A stretch of DNA of 64,000 nt, from assembly GCF_029814825.1 (NCBI RefSeq), contig NZ_CP122379.1:3078501-3142500 (forward strand), in the 5' to 3' direction. The notes beneath the pieces are model-generated. The model was not told the origin of the DNA and did no database searches. It saw only the letters and a list, made by a program, of their open reading frames with translations. Shown here in pieces: positions 1 through 7,821 of this stretch (the first letter of the stretch is position 1; the number at the start of each line of letters is the position of its first letter). Source of the DNA: Aequorivita marisscotiae. Lineage in GTDB: Bacteria; Bacteroidota; Bacteroidia; Flavobacteriales; Flavobacteriaceae. The translations under genes were made by a program, and so were the position numbers.

Positions 1-2
1 TT

Positions 3-1184
3 TTAATAGAAGATGGTAAAATTTCAAAAATTGCTGCAACCATTGCTTCTTCGGCTAAAGTAAAGGAAGTAATTCTAAAAAATTTACATATTTCGCAAGG
101 GTGGTTTGACAGTAGTGTTTCCTTTGGCGAACCGGGTTTTGAGGAACGGGAAACTGTAGAAAACGGTTTAAAGACGGCTGCTTACAGCGGATTTACAGGG
201 GTTGCCGTAAACGCAAATAGCTTTCCGGTAACCGATAGCAAAGGACATATAAAATTTTTAAAATCGAAAGCCGAAAACAAGGCGGTAAATCTGTATCCGG
301 TTGGAGCATTAACCGTTGGCAGTAAGGGGGTTGACCTAGCTGAGCTGTTCGATATGAAAAATGAAGGCGCCGTAGCTTTTTACGATTATAAAAATCCGAT
401 TACCAATGCAAACCTTTTAAAAATTGCGCTGCAATACAGTCAGAATTTTGACGGTTTGGTTCAGTCGTTTCCCTTTGAAAAATCGGTAGCGCGCAACGGA
501 ATGGTAAATGAAGAAGTGAACAGTACCCGTTTGGGTTTAAAAGGAATTCCGGCACTTGCGGAAGAACTTCAAATTATTCGCGATTTATATATTTTGGAAT
601 ATACTGGAGGGAAACTTCACATACCGACTATTTCAACTAAAAAGTCGGTTGAATTAATCAGGAATGCCAAGAAAAAAGGATTGGATGTAAGTTGTAGCGT
701 TTCAATTTTTAATCTTGTACTTACAGACGACGTTTTGGAAGATTTTAACACCCATTACAAAGTTATACCTCCCTTGAGAACAAATGCAGACAACAAAGCC
801 TTGCTAAAAGGATTAATGGACGGAACCATAGACGGGCTTACCAGCGACCACAACCCAATAGATGTGGAACACAAAAAAACAGAGTTTGAACAAGCCTATT
901 TTGGCAGTATTGGTTTGGAGGGATGTTTTGGCGCACTAAACCAGCTGTTGGGAATGGAGGATACTGTAAAAGCATTAACGGGTTTAAAGGCAACTTTCGG
1001 GATTGGTTTAAACGAAATAAAAGAGGGAAACCAGGCCGAGCTTACCCTATTTAATCCCGAAGACACTAAGATATTTTCTGAAAAGGATATACTTTCAACT
1101 TCAAAAAACGCCGCGCTGTTAGGGGTAAAATTAAAAGGCAACCCTTACGGAATTATTGCAAATAACCAATTGGCACTTAATTAA
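3..1184 (+). CDS. dihydroorotase-like protein, metal ligands missing (5' truncated)
   Basis: The reading frame is open from the first bases of the window, so the N-terminus is lost and the first internal Met (354) is not the start. The fold signature of type I dihydroorotase is clear (GEPGFEERET near the N-terminus, PPLRT, DGTIDGLTSDHNP, GLEG). However, the metal-binding histidines are gone: the usual HxH before REPG reads SVS, the His of the HVST motif is Thr (LHIPTIST), and the TPHH region reads SIFN. The Asp of the SDHNP motif remains. Such proteins cannot bind the usual zinc pair. By analogy with the non-catalytic PyrC' of pseudomonads, a structural role with aspartate transcarbamoylase is possible; this is inference. 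Confidence 0.85.
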   Translation, partial: LIEDGKISKIAATIASSAKVKEVILKNLHISQGWFDSSVSFGEPGFEERETVENGLKTAAYSGFTGVAVNANSFPVTDSKGHIKFLKSKAENKAVNLYPVGALTVGSKGVDLAELFDMKNEGAVAFYDYKNPITNANLLKIALQYSQNFDGLVQSFPFEKSVARNGMVNEEVNSTRLGLKGIPALAEELQIIRDLYILEYTGGKLHIPTISTKKSVELIRNAKKKGLDVSCSVSIFNLVLTDDVLEDFNTHYKVIPPLRTNADNKALLKGLMDGTIDGLTSDHNPIDVEHKKTEFEQAYFGSIGLEGCFGALNQLLGMEDTVKALTGLKATFGIGLNEIKEGNQAELTLFNPEDTKIFSEKDILSTSKNAALLGVKLKGNPYGIIANNQLALN

Positions 1185-1186
1185 GA

Positions 1187-1507
1187 ATGAAAACTTCGCC
1201 AGCAGGAAAATCGACCGCCCTTATAGCCTACGCCCCTTTTGTAGGATTTTTAATCGCCTACTTTATCAACCGGGATGAGCAGCACGAATTTGCAACTTGG
1301 CATATTAAAAATATGTTTGGGTTATTTATACTGTTTGTAGTAGCAATGGTTGTACAGTCGCAAATTAATCTTACTGCCGGAGACGTGCTGTGGGTTATAT
1401 GTTTTGTGCTGTGGTTATACTCTTGGGCTATGGCCTATTTTAACAAGCGGCAGGCTATTCCTATTTTAAGTGAAAAATTTCAGGAGTGGTTTACATTTTT
1501 AAGTTGA
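1187..1507 (+). CDS. small multi-span membrane protein, DUF4870/Tic20-like
   Basis: A 106-residue protein with about three hydrophobic segments, starting two bases after the stop of the dihydroorotase-like gene and therefore probably co-transcribed with it. The pattern of an N-terminal ALIAYAPFVGF, a charged loop with a conserved His (ATWHIKNMFGLF) and a C-terminal FQEWF is shared with the next gene. The family is often labelled DUF4870 or import-component protein. Function is not established. Confidence 0.7.
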   Translation: MKTSPAGKSTALIAYAPFVGFLIAYFINRDEQHEFATWHIKNMFGLFILFVVAMVVQSQINLTAGDVLWVICFVLWLYSWAMAYFNKRQAIPILSEKFQEWFTFLS

Positions 1508-1557
1508 AAGTATTGGTTATCTTAGCTTTAAATTATTACTAACCAATAAATTTAGAT

Positions 1558-1881
1558 ATGGAAGCAAGTACAAACAACGGTAAAACCGTAGCCATAATAG
1601 CATACATTACCTTAATTGGCTGGATAGTGGCGCTCATAATGAACAATAAGGATAAAACCGCATTGGGATCGTTTCACGTTAGGCAAGCATTGGGTATTAT
1701 GTGTGTAGGGGTTATTCTTTCAATAATTTCGGGTATAATAGACATTTACATTCTTTCGCGCGTGGTGTATCTGGCGGTTTTGGTACTGTGGATACTCGGG
1801 CTAATTAGCGCTGCACAGGGCGAAATGAAACCAGTGCCCGTAGTTGGGGAAAAATTCCAGGAATGGTTTAAAGGAATATAA
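1558..1881 (+). CDS. small multi-span membrane protein, paralogue of the preceding gene
   Basis: A 107-residue membrane protein with the same layout as its upstream neighbour: KTVAIIAYITLIGW, then a charged loop with SFHVRQALG, then two hydrophobic helices, ending in GEKFQEWF. The two genes are 50 bases apart and look like a tandem duplication that has diverged. It belongs to the DUF4870/Tic20-like group. A strong hairpin at 1902-1940 ends the transcript. Function is unknown. Confidence 0.7.
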   Translation: MEASTNNGKTVAIIAYITLIGWIVALIMNNKDKTALGSFHVRQALGIMCVGVILSIISGIIDIYILSRVVYLAVLVLWILGLISAAQGEMKPVPVVGEKFQEWFKGI

Positions 1882-1901
1882 ATTTTTAAACAATTTTAAC
1901 G

Positions 1902-1940
1902 AGACCTTTTATACTGAAAGACCTTCAGTTTAAAAGGTCT
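1902..1940 (+). terminator. long hairpin between two plus-strand genes
   Basis: Outer arms AGACCTTTT (1902-1910) and AAAAGGTCT (1932-1940) and inner arms ACTGAA (1913-1918) and TTCAGT (1924-1929) form a stem of about 15 pairs interrupted by one small internal loop, with a 5-base apical loop. It follows the DUF4870-type pair and directly precedes the promoter of the esterase gene. The T-run after it is imperfect. Confidence 0.7.
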
Positions 1941-1944
1941 TGCT

Positions 1945-1952
1945 TATTTTTG
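1945..1952 (+). promoter_or_regulatory. -7 box of the esterase gene
   Basis: TATTTTTG matches the Bacteroidota -7 consensus TAnnTTTG and ends six bases before the ATG at 1959, so the mRNA may be leaderless or nearly so. A TTG at 1950, the first possible in-frame start, lies inside this box and is therefore an unlikely start codon. No good -33 element is visible because the region upstream is the terminator stem. Confidence 0.55.
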
Positions 1953-1958
1953 CACTCT

Positions 1959-2618
1959 ATGGAAAAGCAAACATTACTTTTAGACCACAATTATAGACCG
2001 GCCGCAAATGCGTCAGAAAATCCGCCTGCCATTATTATGCTCCACGGATTTGGAAGCGATGAAAACGACTTGTTTTCATTTGCAAACGAATTGCCCGAAA
2101 AATACGCTATTATTTCGCTTAAGGCACCCATTAGATTAGAGCCGTACGGCAATGCTTGGTACAATATATATTTTGACAATGCACAGGGAAAATTTAGCGA
2201 CGACGAACAGGCGATTGCCTCCCGCGAATTAGTTTCAAAATGTATTGATGAAGTTGTAACAAAGTATAAAATAGACCCCAAAAACGTAACGCTGTTGGGG
2301 TTTAGCCAAGGAACGATACTCAGTTTTGCCGTGGCGTTAAGTTACCCTGAAAAGGTTAAAAACGTAATAGGTTTAAGCGGGTATATTAATGAAGAAATAT
2401 TAAAGGAAGGCTATGCCAACAATAACTTTAGCAAATTGAAGGTATATTCATCACACGGAAATGCAGATCAGGTAATTCCGGTACAGTGGGCGCGTAAAAC
2501 CAAGCCATTTTTAGACAATCTGAATATAAATTGCACCTATTCAGAATTTGCTGTTGGGCACGGCGTAGCACCGCAGAATTTTTACGAATTAAAAAATTGG
2601 CTGGCAGAAAATTCGTAA
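1959..2618 (+). CDS. alpha/beta-hydrolase, carboxylesterase/phospholipase family
   Basis: A cytoplasmic serine esterase of the phospholipase/carboxylesterase (PF02230) type, 219 residues from ATG 1959. It shows the oxyanion region MLHGFGSDENDL, the nucleophile elbow GFSQGT, the acid region HGNADQVIP and the catalytic His in VGHGV. The length is normal for the family. I prefer ATG 1959 to TTG 1950 because the latter overlaps the -7 promoter box. The physiological substrate is not predictable. The gene ends two bases from the convergent gene at 2621. Confidence 0.88.
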   Translation: MEKQTLLLDHNYRPAANASENPPAIIMLHGFGSDENDLFSFANELPEKYAIISLKAPIRLEPYGNAWYNIYFDNAQGKFSDDEQAIASRELVSKCIDEVVTKYKIDPKNVTLLGFSQGTILSFAVALSYPEKVKNVIGLSGYINEEILKEGYANNNFSKLKVYSSHGNADQVIPVQWARKTKPFLDNLNINCTYSEFAVGHGVAPQNFYELKNWLAENS

Positions 2619-2620
2619 CC

Positions 2621-3115
2621 CTATTGCGGATACAGAAATGAACCGAGCGTGGTTAATTCCAATTCGTTCTCATTATTGAAAGAATAAGCCAGAATCATTT
2701 CGCCCCAATATTTACCGTCGGTAAAATCTGCAAGAATCCATTTGTGGTTTAGGAATTTCAATTTATTTATTTTCATATCGCCGTCCATTCCTTCAAAAGG
2801 CACCAAAGGATTATTTCCTTTTTTTAAGTTGAAATCATATATTTGATCGGAAACCTTGGCTTCAACATCGGCGGCCTCGTATCCCATATTTTCAAAATAG
2901 GTCATTGCGTTATCATTTCCATCTAACGAAAAATAATTTAAATCGCTCATTGAGCGCTGAAGCGTTTTGATGGAATCGTTCGCTTTTTCAACTTTGGCCT
3001 CTAAAAGTTCGATACGTTTTTCTTGCGATTCAAAAATGCTTTTTTCACTCATATATAAAAAGATGATAAAAAGCACTGCAAAAAGAAACAGGTACATAAA
3101 TATTTTATTTTTCAT
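2621..3115 (-). CDS. membrane-anchored protein with coiled coil, unknown function
   Basis: A 164-residue protein: an N-terminal hydrophobic helix (about residues 4-21), a charged heptad-like stretch (about 25-60) and a C-terminal domain with several Trp and Phe residues ending in GSFLYPQ. The layout suggests a single-pass anchor with the domain facing the periplasm. It lies two bases downstream of the MBL hydrolase gene on the same strand, so the two are probably one transcript. I do not recognise a characterised family. Confidence 0.65.
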   Translation of the reverse strand: MKNKIFMYLFLFAVLFIIFLYMSEKSIFESQEKRIELLEAKVEKANDSIKTLQRSMSDLNYFSLDGNDNAMTYFENMGYEAADVEAKVSDQIYDFNLKKGNNPLVPFEGMDGDMKINKLKFLNHKWILADFTDGKYWGEMILAYSFNNENELELTTLGSFLYPQ

Positions 3116-3117
3116 AA

Positions 3118-3897
3118 TTAGATTGTTATTGTAAGTGTATCGTAAGCTAAGTATACGTTTTCGGGTAGCTTTTTTTCCACTTCCTCGTGAAAGCCCATAA
3201 CGTGGCTAATGTGTGTAAAATATGTTTTTTGTGGTTTTACCTTTTCAACAAAGGCTAAGGCTTCTTCAATATTAAAGTGCGAATAATGACGTTCTTCGCG
3301 AAGGGCGTTGATTACCAAAACCTTGCTGCCCTTTACTTTTTCGGCTTCGGTATCCGAAATGGTTTTAACATCGGTTAAATAGGTAAAATCGGCCACCCGA
3401 AACCCCAAAACGGGAAGGGATGCGTGAAAGGCTTCAATGGCAATTACCTCTTGGTCGCCGATGGTAAAGGGGGTGTTTTTATCTATTTGAACGGGGGTAA
3501 TACTGGGCGCGCCGGGATATTTATTTTCTAGTGCAAAAATATAGGCAAAGCGTTCTTTTAGCGATTTAAAAACCCGGGCGTGCGCATAAAAAGGCAAGCT
3601 CTTGCCCTGCATAAAATTAAACGGGCGAATATCGTCTAAGCCGGCGGTATGGTCGCTGTGTTCGTGTGTGAGCAAAACACCGTCTAATCTGTTTACGTGT
3701 TCGCGCAGCATTTGCTGTCTGAAATCCGGCCCACAATCTATTACATAAACAAATTTATTCCAACGCAATAAAACCGATACCCGTAAGCGTTTATCCTTAA
3801 AATCCGTGCTTTTACAAACTGGGTGGTCGCTACCAATAACAGGAATACCTTGTGAAGTTCCCGTGCCGAGAAAAGTAACTGTAAGTTCTGAATTCAT
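3118..3897 (-). CDS. MBL-fold metallo-hydrolase, PhnP-like
   Basis: A 259-residue metallo-beta-lactamase-fold phosphodiesterase. The N-terminal FLGTGTSQGIPVIG and the metal site LTHEHSDHTAGLDDIRPF (about residues 76-93) are typical of the PhnP / cyclic-phosphodiesterase group, and later histidines (HYSHFN, FTHISHVMG) complete the site. PhnP members cleave 5-phosphoribosyl 1,2-cyclic phosphate, but no other phosphonate gene is nearby, so the substrate here is open. It is the first gene of a two-gene minus-strand unit. Confidence 0.85.
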   Translation of the reverse strand: MNSELTVTFLGTGTSQGIPVIGSDHPVCKSTDFKDKRLRVSVLLRWNKFVYVIDCGPDFRQQMLREHVNRLDGVLLTHEHSDHTAGLDDIRPFNFMQGKSLPFYAHARVFKSLKERFAYIFALENKYPGAPSITPVQIDKNTPFTIGDQEVIAIEAFHASLPVLGFRVADFTYLTDVKTISDTEAEKVKGSKVLVINALREERHYSHFNIEEALAFVEKVKPQKTYFTHISHVMGFHEEVEKKLPENVYLAYDTLTITI

Positions 3898-4012
3898 CTG
3901 CTTAAAATTGTATTTTTTTTATGGGCAGATACAACATAAACAATCCGCATTTGGATCTATTTTTTAAGTTTGGGAACCTATGTTTCATCTTCGCAAAAAT
4001 AATGGTATTTTT

Positions 4013-4042
4013 TTTGTTTACCTATTGTATTCGCTACCTTTG
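4013..4042 (+). promoter_or_regulatory. primary-sigma promoter of the 4066 gene
   Basis: A TTTG at 4013-4016 and TACCTTTG at 4035-4042 are 18 bases apart, fitting the Bacteroidota consensus TTTG-N17-23-TAnnTTTG. The ATG follows 23 bases after the -7 box. Confidence 0.7.
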
Positions 4043-4065
4043 TTAATTAAATTTAGAACGTTACT

Positions 4066-5523
4066 ATGCCAGAATCCATAATTGGTGATAAGGAATTTGA
4101 AGATATTCCTTCCATAAAAAGTAAGGCTTTACGAATTAACCTAAACGAAAATATTTACGGCACTTTTGCCGAGATTGGCGCTGGGCAGGAAACGGTTCGT
4201 AATTTTTTTAGGGCTGGTGGGGCATCGGGAACTATCGCCAAGACCATGTCTGCCTACGATAAGGACTTTAGCGATGCTATTTACGGTATTGAAGAAGACG
4301 GCAGATATGTAACCGAGTCGCGCTTACAGAAAATGCTTACCCATGAATTTAAACTTATTGAGGAGCGCATTAATCGCGATAAGCACCCCAACCGATTGTT
4401 TTTTGCGTTTGCCAATACGGTGGCTACAATAGATTTTGCAAAAAAATACAAGGGCCACGGTTGGTTAGGCATTCGCTATCAGATTGATCCAAAGGAAGCT
4501 TATAACGAAATAACCCTGCATATACGCTTTCATGAAAACGATGCGCAATTGCAACAAATTACCTTGGGCACCTTGGGGGTAAACCTTATTTACGGCGCTT
4601 ACTATAAATACGATCAGCCCAATAAATTGCTTCGGTACCTCTACGATCATATTGACAAGGACAAGATTGAAATAGACACCATTAATTTTTCGGGACCGCG
4701 TTTTGCGAAGGTTGACAATAGGTTAATGAGCCTTCAACTTATTAAAAACGGAATGACCGATGCGGTTATGTTTAATCCCGAAGGCCATAATATACTTCCG
4801 GCACGGATACTTTATAAGAAGAATATTTTAGCGCTTAGGGGTAGTTTTAGACCTGTTACCAAGGTAAATATAGATATGTTTGAACGTTCGTACGAAATGT
4901 TCTTAAATGAAAACAGGGTAGAGAAAGATCGAACAGAAGTTATTTTTGAAATTACGCTTTCTAACTTGCGTGCCGAAGGGGAAATAGACGAAGAAGATTT
5001 TATGGACCGTGCCAAACTGCTATGTTCGTTAGGGCATACGGTTATGATTTCAAATTTTCAGGAATATTACAAGCTGGTTGAATATTTTTCGCGATACACC
5101 AAAATGCGTATGGGACTGGCCATGGGCGTTAACAATTTGATAGATATTTTTGACGAAAAGTATTATCGCCATTTAAGCGGGGGCATATTAGAAGCCTTTG
5201 GCAAGTTGTTTTTTAAAGATTTAAAGGTGTATTTATACCCGATGAAAGACCCCGAAACTGGGGAGTATATTACCAGTGAAAATTTAAAGGTACACCCCCG
5301 AATGAAAGAACTGTACAAGTTTTTTAAATACAACGGGAAGGTAGTTGATATAACGGACTACAAACCTGAGAACATGAATATATTCTCGCGCGAGGTTTTA
5401 TCAATGATTGACAAACAGGAAGATGGCTGGGAAGAAATGCTACCTCCGGGAGTTTCGGAAATCATTAAGAAAAAACGCCTCTTTAATTGTAAGGCCGAGG
5501 TGGAAAAAGCAGATAATGCCTAA
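4066..5523 (+). CDS. large conserved cytoplasmic protein of unknown function
   Basis: A 485-residue soluble protein with no signal peptide or membrane segment. Motif-like stretches include EIGAGQETVRNFFRAGGA near residue 38, GHGWLGIRYQ near 142 and MGVNNLIDIFDEKYY near 357. Homologues in Bacteroidota are, as I recall, often labelled TonB-dependent receptor or nicotinate-nucleotide adenylyltransferase. Neither fits: there is no beta-barrel or plug and no nucleotidyltransferase HxGH motif. It has a strong promoter of its own and converges on bcp. Real gene, function unknown. Confidence 0.8.
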   Translation: MPESIIGDKEFEDIPSIKSKALRINLNENIYGTFAEIGAGQETVRNFFRAGGASGTIAKTMSAYDKDFSDAIYGIEEDGRYVTESRLQKMLTHEFKLIEERINRDKHPNRLFFAFANTVATIDFAKKYKGHGWLGIRYQIDPKEAYNEITLHIRFHENDAQLQQITLGTLGVNLIYGAYYKYDQPNKLLRYLYDHIDKDKIEIDTINFSGPRFAKVDNRLMSLQLIKNGMTDAVMFNPEGHNILPARILYKKNILALRGSFRPVTKVNIDMFERSYEMFLNENRVEKDRTEVIFEITLSNLRAEGEIDEEDFMDRAKLLCSLGHTVMISNFQEYYKLVEYFSRYTKMRMGLAMGVNNLIDIFDEKYYRHLSGGILEAFGKLFFKDLKVYLYPMKDPETGEYITSENLKVHPRMKELYKFFKYNGKVVDITDYKPENMNIFSREVLSMIDKQEDGWEEMLPPGVSEIIKKKRLFNCKAEVEKADNA

Positions 5524-5972
5524 ATTAATATTTGGGCTGCGTGATCTTTGGTTTTAACCTTGTCTATTACGTGGGTTATTGTTCCTGTTTTATCCATAAT
5601 AAATGTTTTCCGATGAATTCCGTCGTATGTTTTCCCCATAAATTTTTTTGGGCCCCATACTCCAAAACCATTTATTACTTCTTTGTTTTCATCGGCCAAT
5701 AGCGGAAAAGGAAACTTGTATTTTTCGCTAAAGTTTTTTTGGCGTTTTTCGCTATCGGCACTAACGCCGAGCAGCTCATAACCAGCTTTTTGAAGTTCTT
5801 TATAGTTATCGCGCAGATTGCAAGCTTGGGCGGTGCAGCCTGGGGTACTGGCTTTTGGATAGAAAAAAACAATCCATTTTTTTCCTTTATAATCTTTGGA
5901 AGATATACTATTTCCATCCTGGTCGTTAACTTTAAAATCTGGAGCCTTATCTCCTACTTGTAATGTTGTCAT
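5520..5972 (-). CDS. bcp: thioredoxin-dependent peroxiredoxin, Bcp type
   Basis: A 150-residue peroxiredoxin of the Bcp/PrxQ class that reduces hydrogen peroxide and organic hydroperoxides with thioredoxin as donor. The peroxidatic Cys46 lies in STPGCT and Cys51, five residues on, is the usual resolving Cys of the atypical two-Cys form. The start MTTLQVGDKAPDF at 5972 fits the family; an in-frame Met 14 residues upstream (6014) would overlap the divergent nth gene. The stop overlaps the stop of the convergent gene by a few bases. Confidence 0.93.
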   Translation of the reverse strand: MTTLQVGDKAPDFKVNDQDGNSISSKDYKGKKWIVFFYPKASTPGCTAQACNLRDNYKELQKAGYELLGVSADSEKRQKNFSEKYKFPFPLLADENKEVINGFGVWGPKKFMGKTYDGIHRKTFIMDKTGTITHVIDKVKTKDHAAQILI

Positions 5973-5978
5973 TATACC

Positions 5979-5986
5979 TATTTTTG
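5979..5986 (+). promoter_or_regulatory. -7 box of the endonuclease III gene
   Basis: TATTTTTG matches TAnnTTTG and lies 16 bases before the ATG at 6003, in the 30-base gap between the divergent bcp and nth starts. Confidence 0.55.
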
Positions 5987-6002
5987 TATAAAAGTACTTA
6001 AA

Positions 6003-6662
6003 ATGACCAAGCAAGAAAAGGTAACATTTGTTATTGATACGTTAAATAAAATTTATCCACAAGTCCCCATTCCCTTAGAACATAAAGACCCGTATACTTT
6101 ATTAATAGCCGTTTTACTATCGGCACAGAGTACGGATGTTCGGGTTAATCAAATTACTCCGTTATTGTTTGAAGTAGCAGACAATCCATATGATATGGTA
6201 AAGCTTACTGTTGAAGAAATACGGGAGATTATAAAACCCGTGGGGCTATCGCCTATGAAAGCCAAAGGAATTCACGGGCTTTCAGAAATTTTAATCGAAA
6301 AATACAATGGCGTGGTCCCCGCCGATTTTGAAGCCCTTGAGTCATTTCCGGCGGTTGGGCATAAAACGGCGAGTGTCGTAATGAGTCAAGCCTTTAATAT
6401 TCCAGCTTTTCCGGTAGATACGCACATTCACAGATTAATGTATCGTTGGGGATTTACAAATGGTAAAAACGTAGTACAGACAGAAAAAGATGCAAAGCGA
6501 TTATTTCCAAAAGATTTATGGAATACACTGCATCTTCAGATTATTTGGTACGGAAGGCAATATTCTCCTGCGCGTGGCTGGGATTTAGAAAAGGACATAA
6601 TTACAAAAACTATTGGTAGAAAATCTGTAATTAAGGAGTATTTAAAGAAAGTGAAAAAATGA
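6003..6662 (+). CDS. nth: endonuclease III-like DNA glycosylase without the iron-sulfur cluster
   Basis: A 219-residue HhH-GPD base-excision glycosylase. The helix-hairpin-helix ESFPAVGHKTASVV carries the catalytic Lys121, and PVDTHIHR carries Asp139, as in bifunctional endonuclease III, which removes oxidised pyrimidines and nicks the abasic site. The C-terminal C-x6-C-x2-C-x5-C loop that binds [4Fe-4S] in the E. coli enzyme is absent: the region reads GRQYSPARGWDLEKDIITK, and I find no cysteine in the whole protein. It is divergent from bcp, so both neighbours deal with oxidative damage. Confidence 0.9.
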   Translation: MTKQEKVTFVIDTLNKIYPQVPIPLEHKDPYTLLIAVLLSAQSTDVRVNQITPLLFEVADNPYDMVKLTVEEIREIIKPVGLSPMKAKGIHGLSEILIEKYNGVVPADFEALESFPAVGHKTASVVMSQAFNIPAFPVDTHIHRLMYRWGFTNGKNVVQTEKDAKRLFPKDLWNTLHLQIIWYGRQYSPARGWDLEKDIITKTIGRKSVIKEYLKKVKK

Positions 6663-6723
6663 TTGGCATTAGAAAAGGAAGGACAAAAGACATTGTTTTT
6701 TAATGAGAGGGTAGAAATAAAAA

Positions 6724-6753
6724 AAAACCCTGAAAAGCTAATTCCAGGGTTTT
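6724..6753 (-). terminator. terminator after the sigma-factor/50-residue gene pair
   Basis: Arms AAAACCCTG (6724-6732) and CAGGGTTTT (6745-6753) with a 12-base loop. On the minus strand a run of T follows directly. It lies just beyond the stop codon of the 50-residue gene and may also stop transcripts from nth. Confidence 0.75.
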
Positions 6754-6760
6754 CCAAAGT

Positions 6761-6913
6761 TTAGTTTAGAAGCGCTTCAAACTTCATTTTATGGTAATCT
6801 ATAACACTTAAAGCCATTGAATAATCCAGAAGAAATTTTATGGTTTCCTCTTTTGGAACTAATTTTTTATTCACGCTGTCCACACGTGATGTTTCAGAGT
6901 AAAATTTTTGCAT
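6761..6913 (-). CDS. 50-residue conserved small protein downstream of an ECF sigma factor
   Basis: Read directly from the minus strand: ATG at 6911-6913, stop at 6761-6763, 50 residues. It begins MQKFYSETSRVDSVNKKL and continues with KEETIKFLLDYSMAL and an acidic/hydrophobic end (KFEALLN). I recall very similar 45-50 residue proteins from other flavobacteria. It starts 57 bases after the ECF sigma gene on the same strand and is followed at once by a terminator, so it is probably the last gene of that transcript. There is no signal peptide or membrane segment. Function unknown. Confidence 0.75.
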   Translation of the reverse strand: MQKFYSETSRVDSVNKKLVPKEETIKFLLDYSMALSVIDYHKMKFEALLN

Positions 6914-6970
6914 AGAATATTATTTAGAGGTTATATTTCCAAATAACGAAGCAAAAATTATTTTATTGTA

Positions 6971-7555
6971 CTAATTGGTTAATATAATATTGTGTTTATC
7001 AATCACTTTCCGCAAATTAATAAGTGCATATCGCATACGTCCGAGCGCGGTGTTAATACTCACCCCGGTTTGCTCACTTATTTCCTTAAAGCTCATATCC
7101 TTATACATTCGCATAATTAACACTTCTTTTTGGTCGTCCGGCAATTCTTGGATAAGCCTACGTACGTCATCTTCCACCTGCCCTTTAATCATTTGTTTTT
7201 CTATATTCAGCGAATTGTCGCTCAACACCGAAAATATATTAAAATCGGTATTGTTTTCAAATTTGGGCATGCGGTTGTTTTTTCTGAAATAATCTATCAC
7301 CAAATTATGCGCAATTCGCATAACCCACGGAAGAAATTTCCCCTCTTCGTTGTAAGCTCCTTTCTTTAAAGTTTTAATAACTTTAATAAAGGTATCCTGG
7401 AAAATATCTTCTGCGACATCCCTATCGAAAACTTTAGAATAAATAAAACTGTAAATACGTTGCTTGTGGCGTGTTATTAGCTCACAAAGTGCAGATTCAT
7501 TACCGTTCATATAAGCGTTTACCAAAAACGCATCAGAGTTTGTGCCTTGTTTCAT
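6971..7555 (-). CDS. ECF-type RNA polymerase sigma factor
   Basis: A 194-residue sigma-70-family protein of the ECF class. Region 2 is at about residues 27-96 (ELITRHKQRIYSFIYSKV, DIFQDTFIKV, FLPWVMRIAHNLVIDYFR) and region 4 at about 132-186 (LPDDQKEVLIMRMY, FKEISEQTGVSINTALGRMRYA). No FecR-like or zinc anti-sigma gene is adjacent; the only gene behind it is the 50-residue protein. In flavobacteria this type sits beside uvrA, as here. Its regulon cannot be read from the window. Confidence 0.92.
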   Translation of the reverse strand: MKQGTNSDAFLVNAYMNGNESALCELITRHKQRIYSFIYSKVFDRDVAEDIFQDTFIKVIKTLKKGAYNEEGKFLPWVMRIAHNLVIDYFRKNNRMPKFENNTDFNIFSVLSDNSLNIEKQMIKGQVEDDVRRLIQELPDDQKEVLIMRMYKDMSFKEISEQTGVSINTALGRMRYALINLRKVIDKHNIILTN

Positions 7556-7773
7556 ATCACTACTTTTTTAAAAAATAAACAACTATGGATTTGGTTGCTT
7601 AGTTAAAATGTTTATTTGTTAAAAGTAAAGATCAGCTATAGGCAATATTTTTTTTATATGACGTTAAGAGCCGTAAATATAACAACAAAGAAATTACAAA
7701 TGCAAAGAAAAGGTTAAATTTCTCGTAAAAAATAATAAATATCGTCAAATGTGCTTTGCTGAGACCGATATAG

Positions 7774-7781
7774 TATCTTTG
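7774..7781 (+). promoter_or_regulatory. -7 box of uvrA
   Basis: TATCTTTG fits TAnnTTTG, 40 bases before the uvrA start. The nearest TTTG upstream (7755-7758) is only 15 bases away, a little short for the -33 element, so only the -7 box is called. Confidence 0.5.
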
Positions 7782-7821
7782 CAGCCCCAATAGTTATCGG
7801 GATTAAAAAAGGAGAATTACA

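Noticed and set aside
1165..1182. A sigma-54-like TTGGCAC sequence
   Set aside because: It lies inside the last codons of the dihydroorotase-like gene and lacks a TTG at the right distance.
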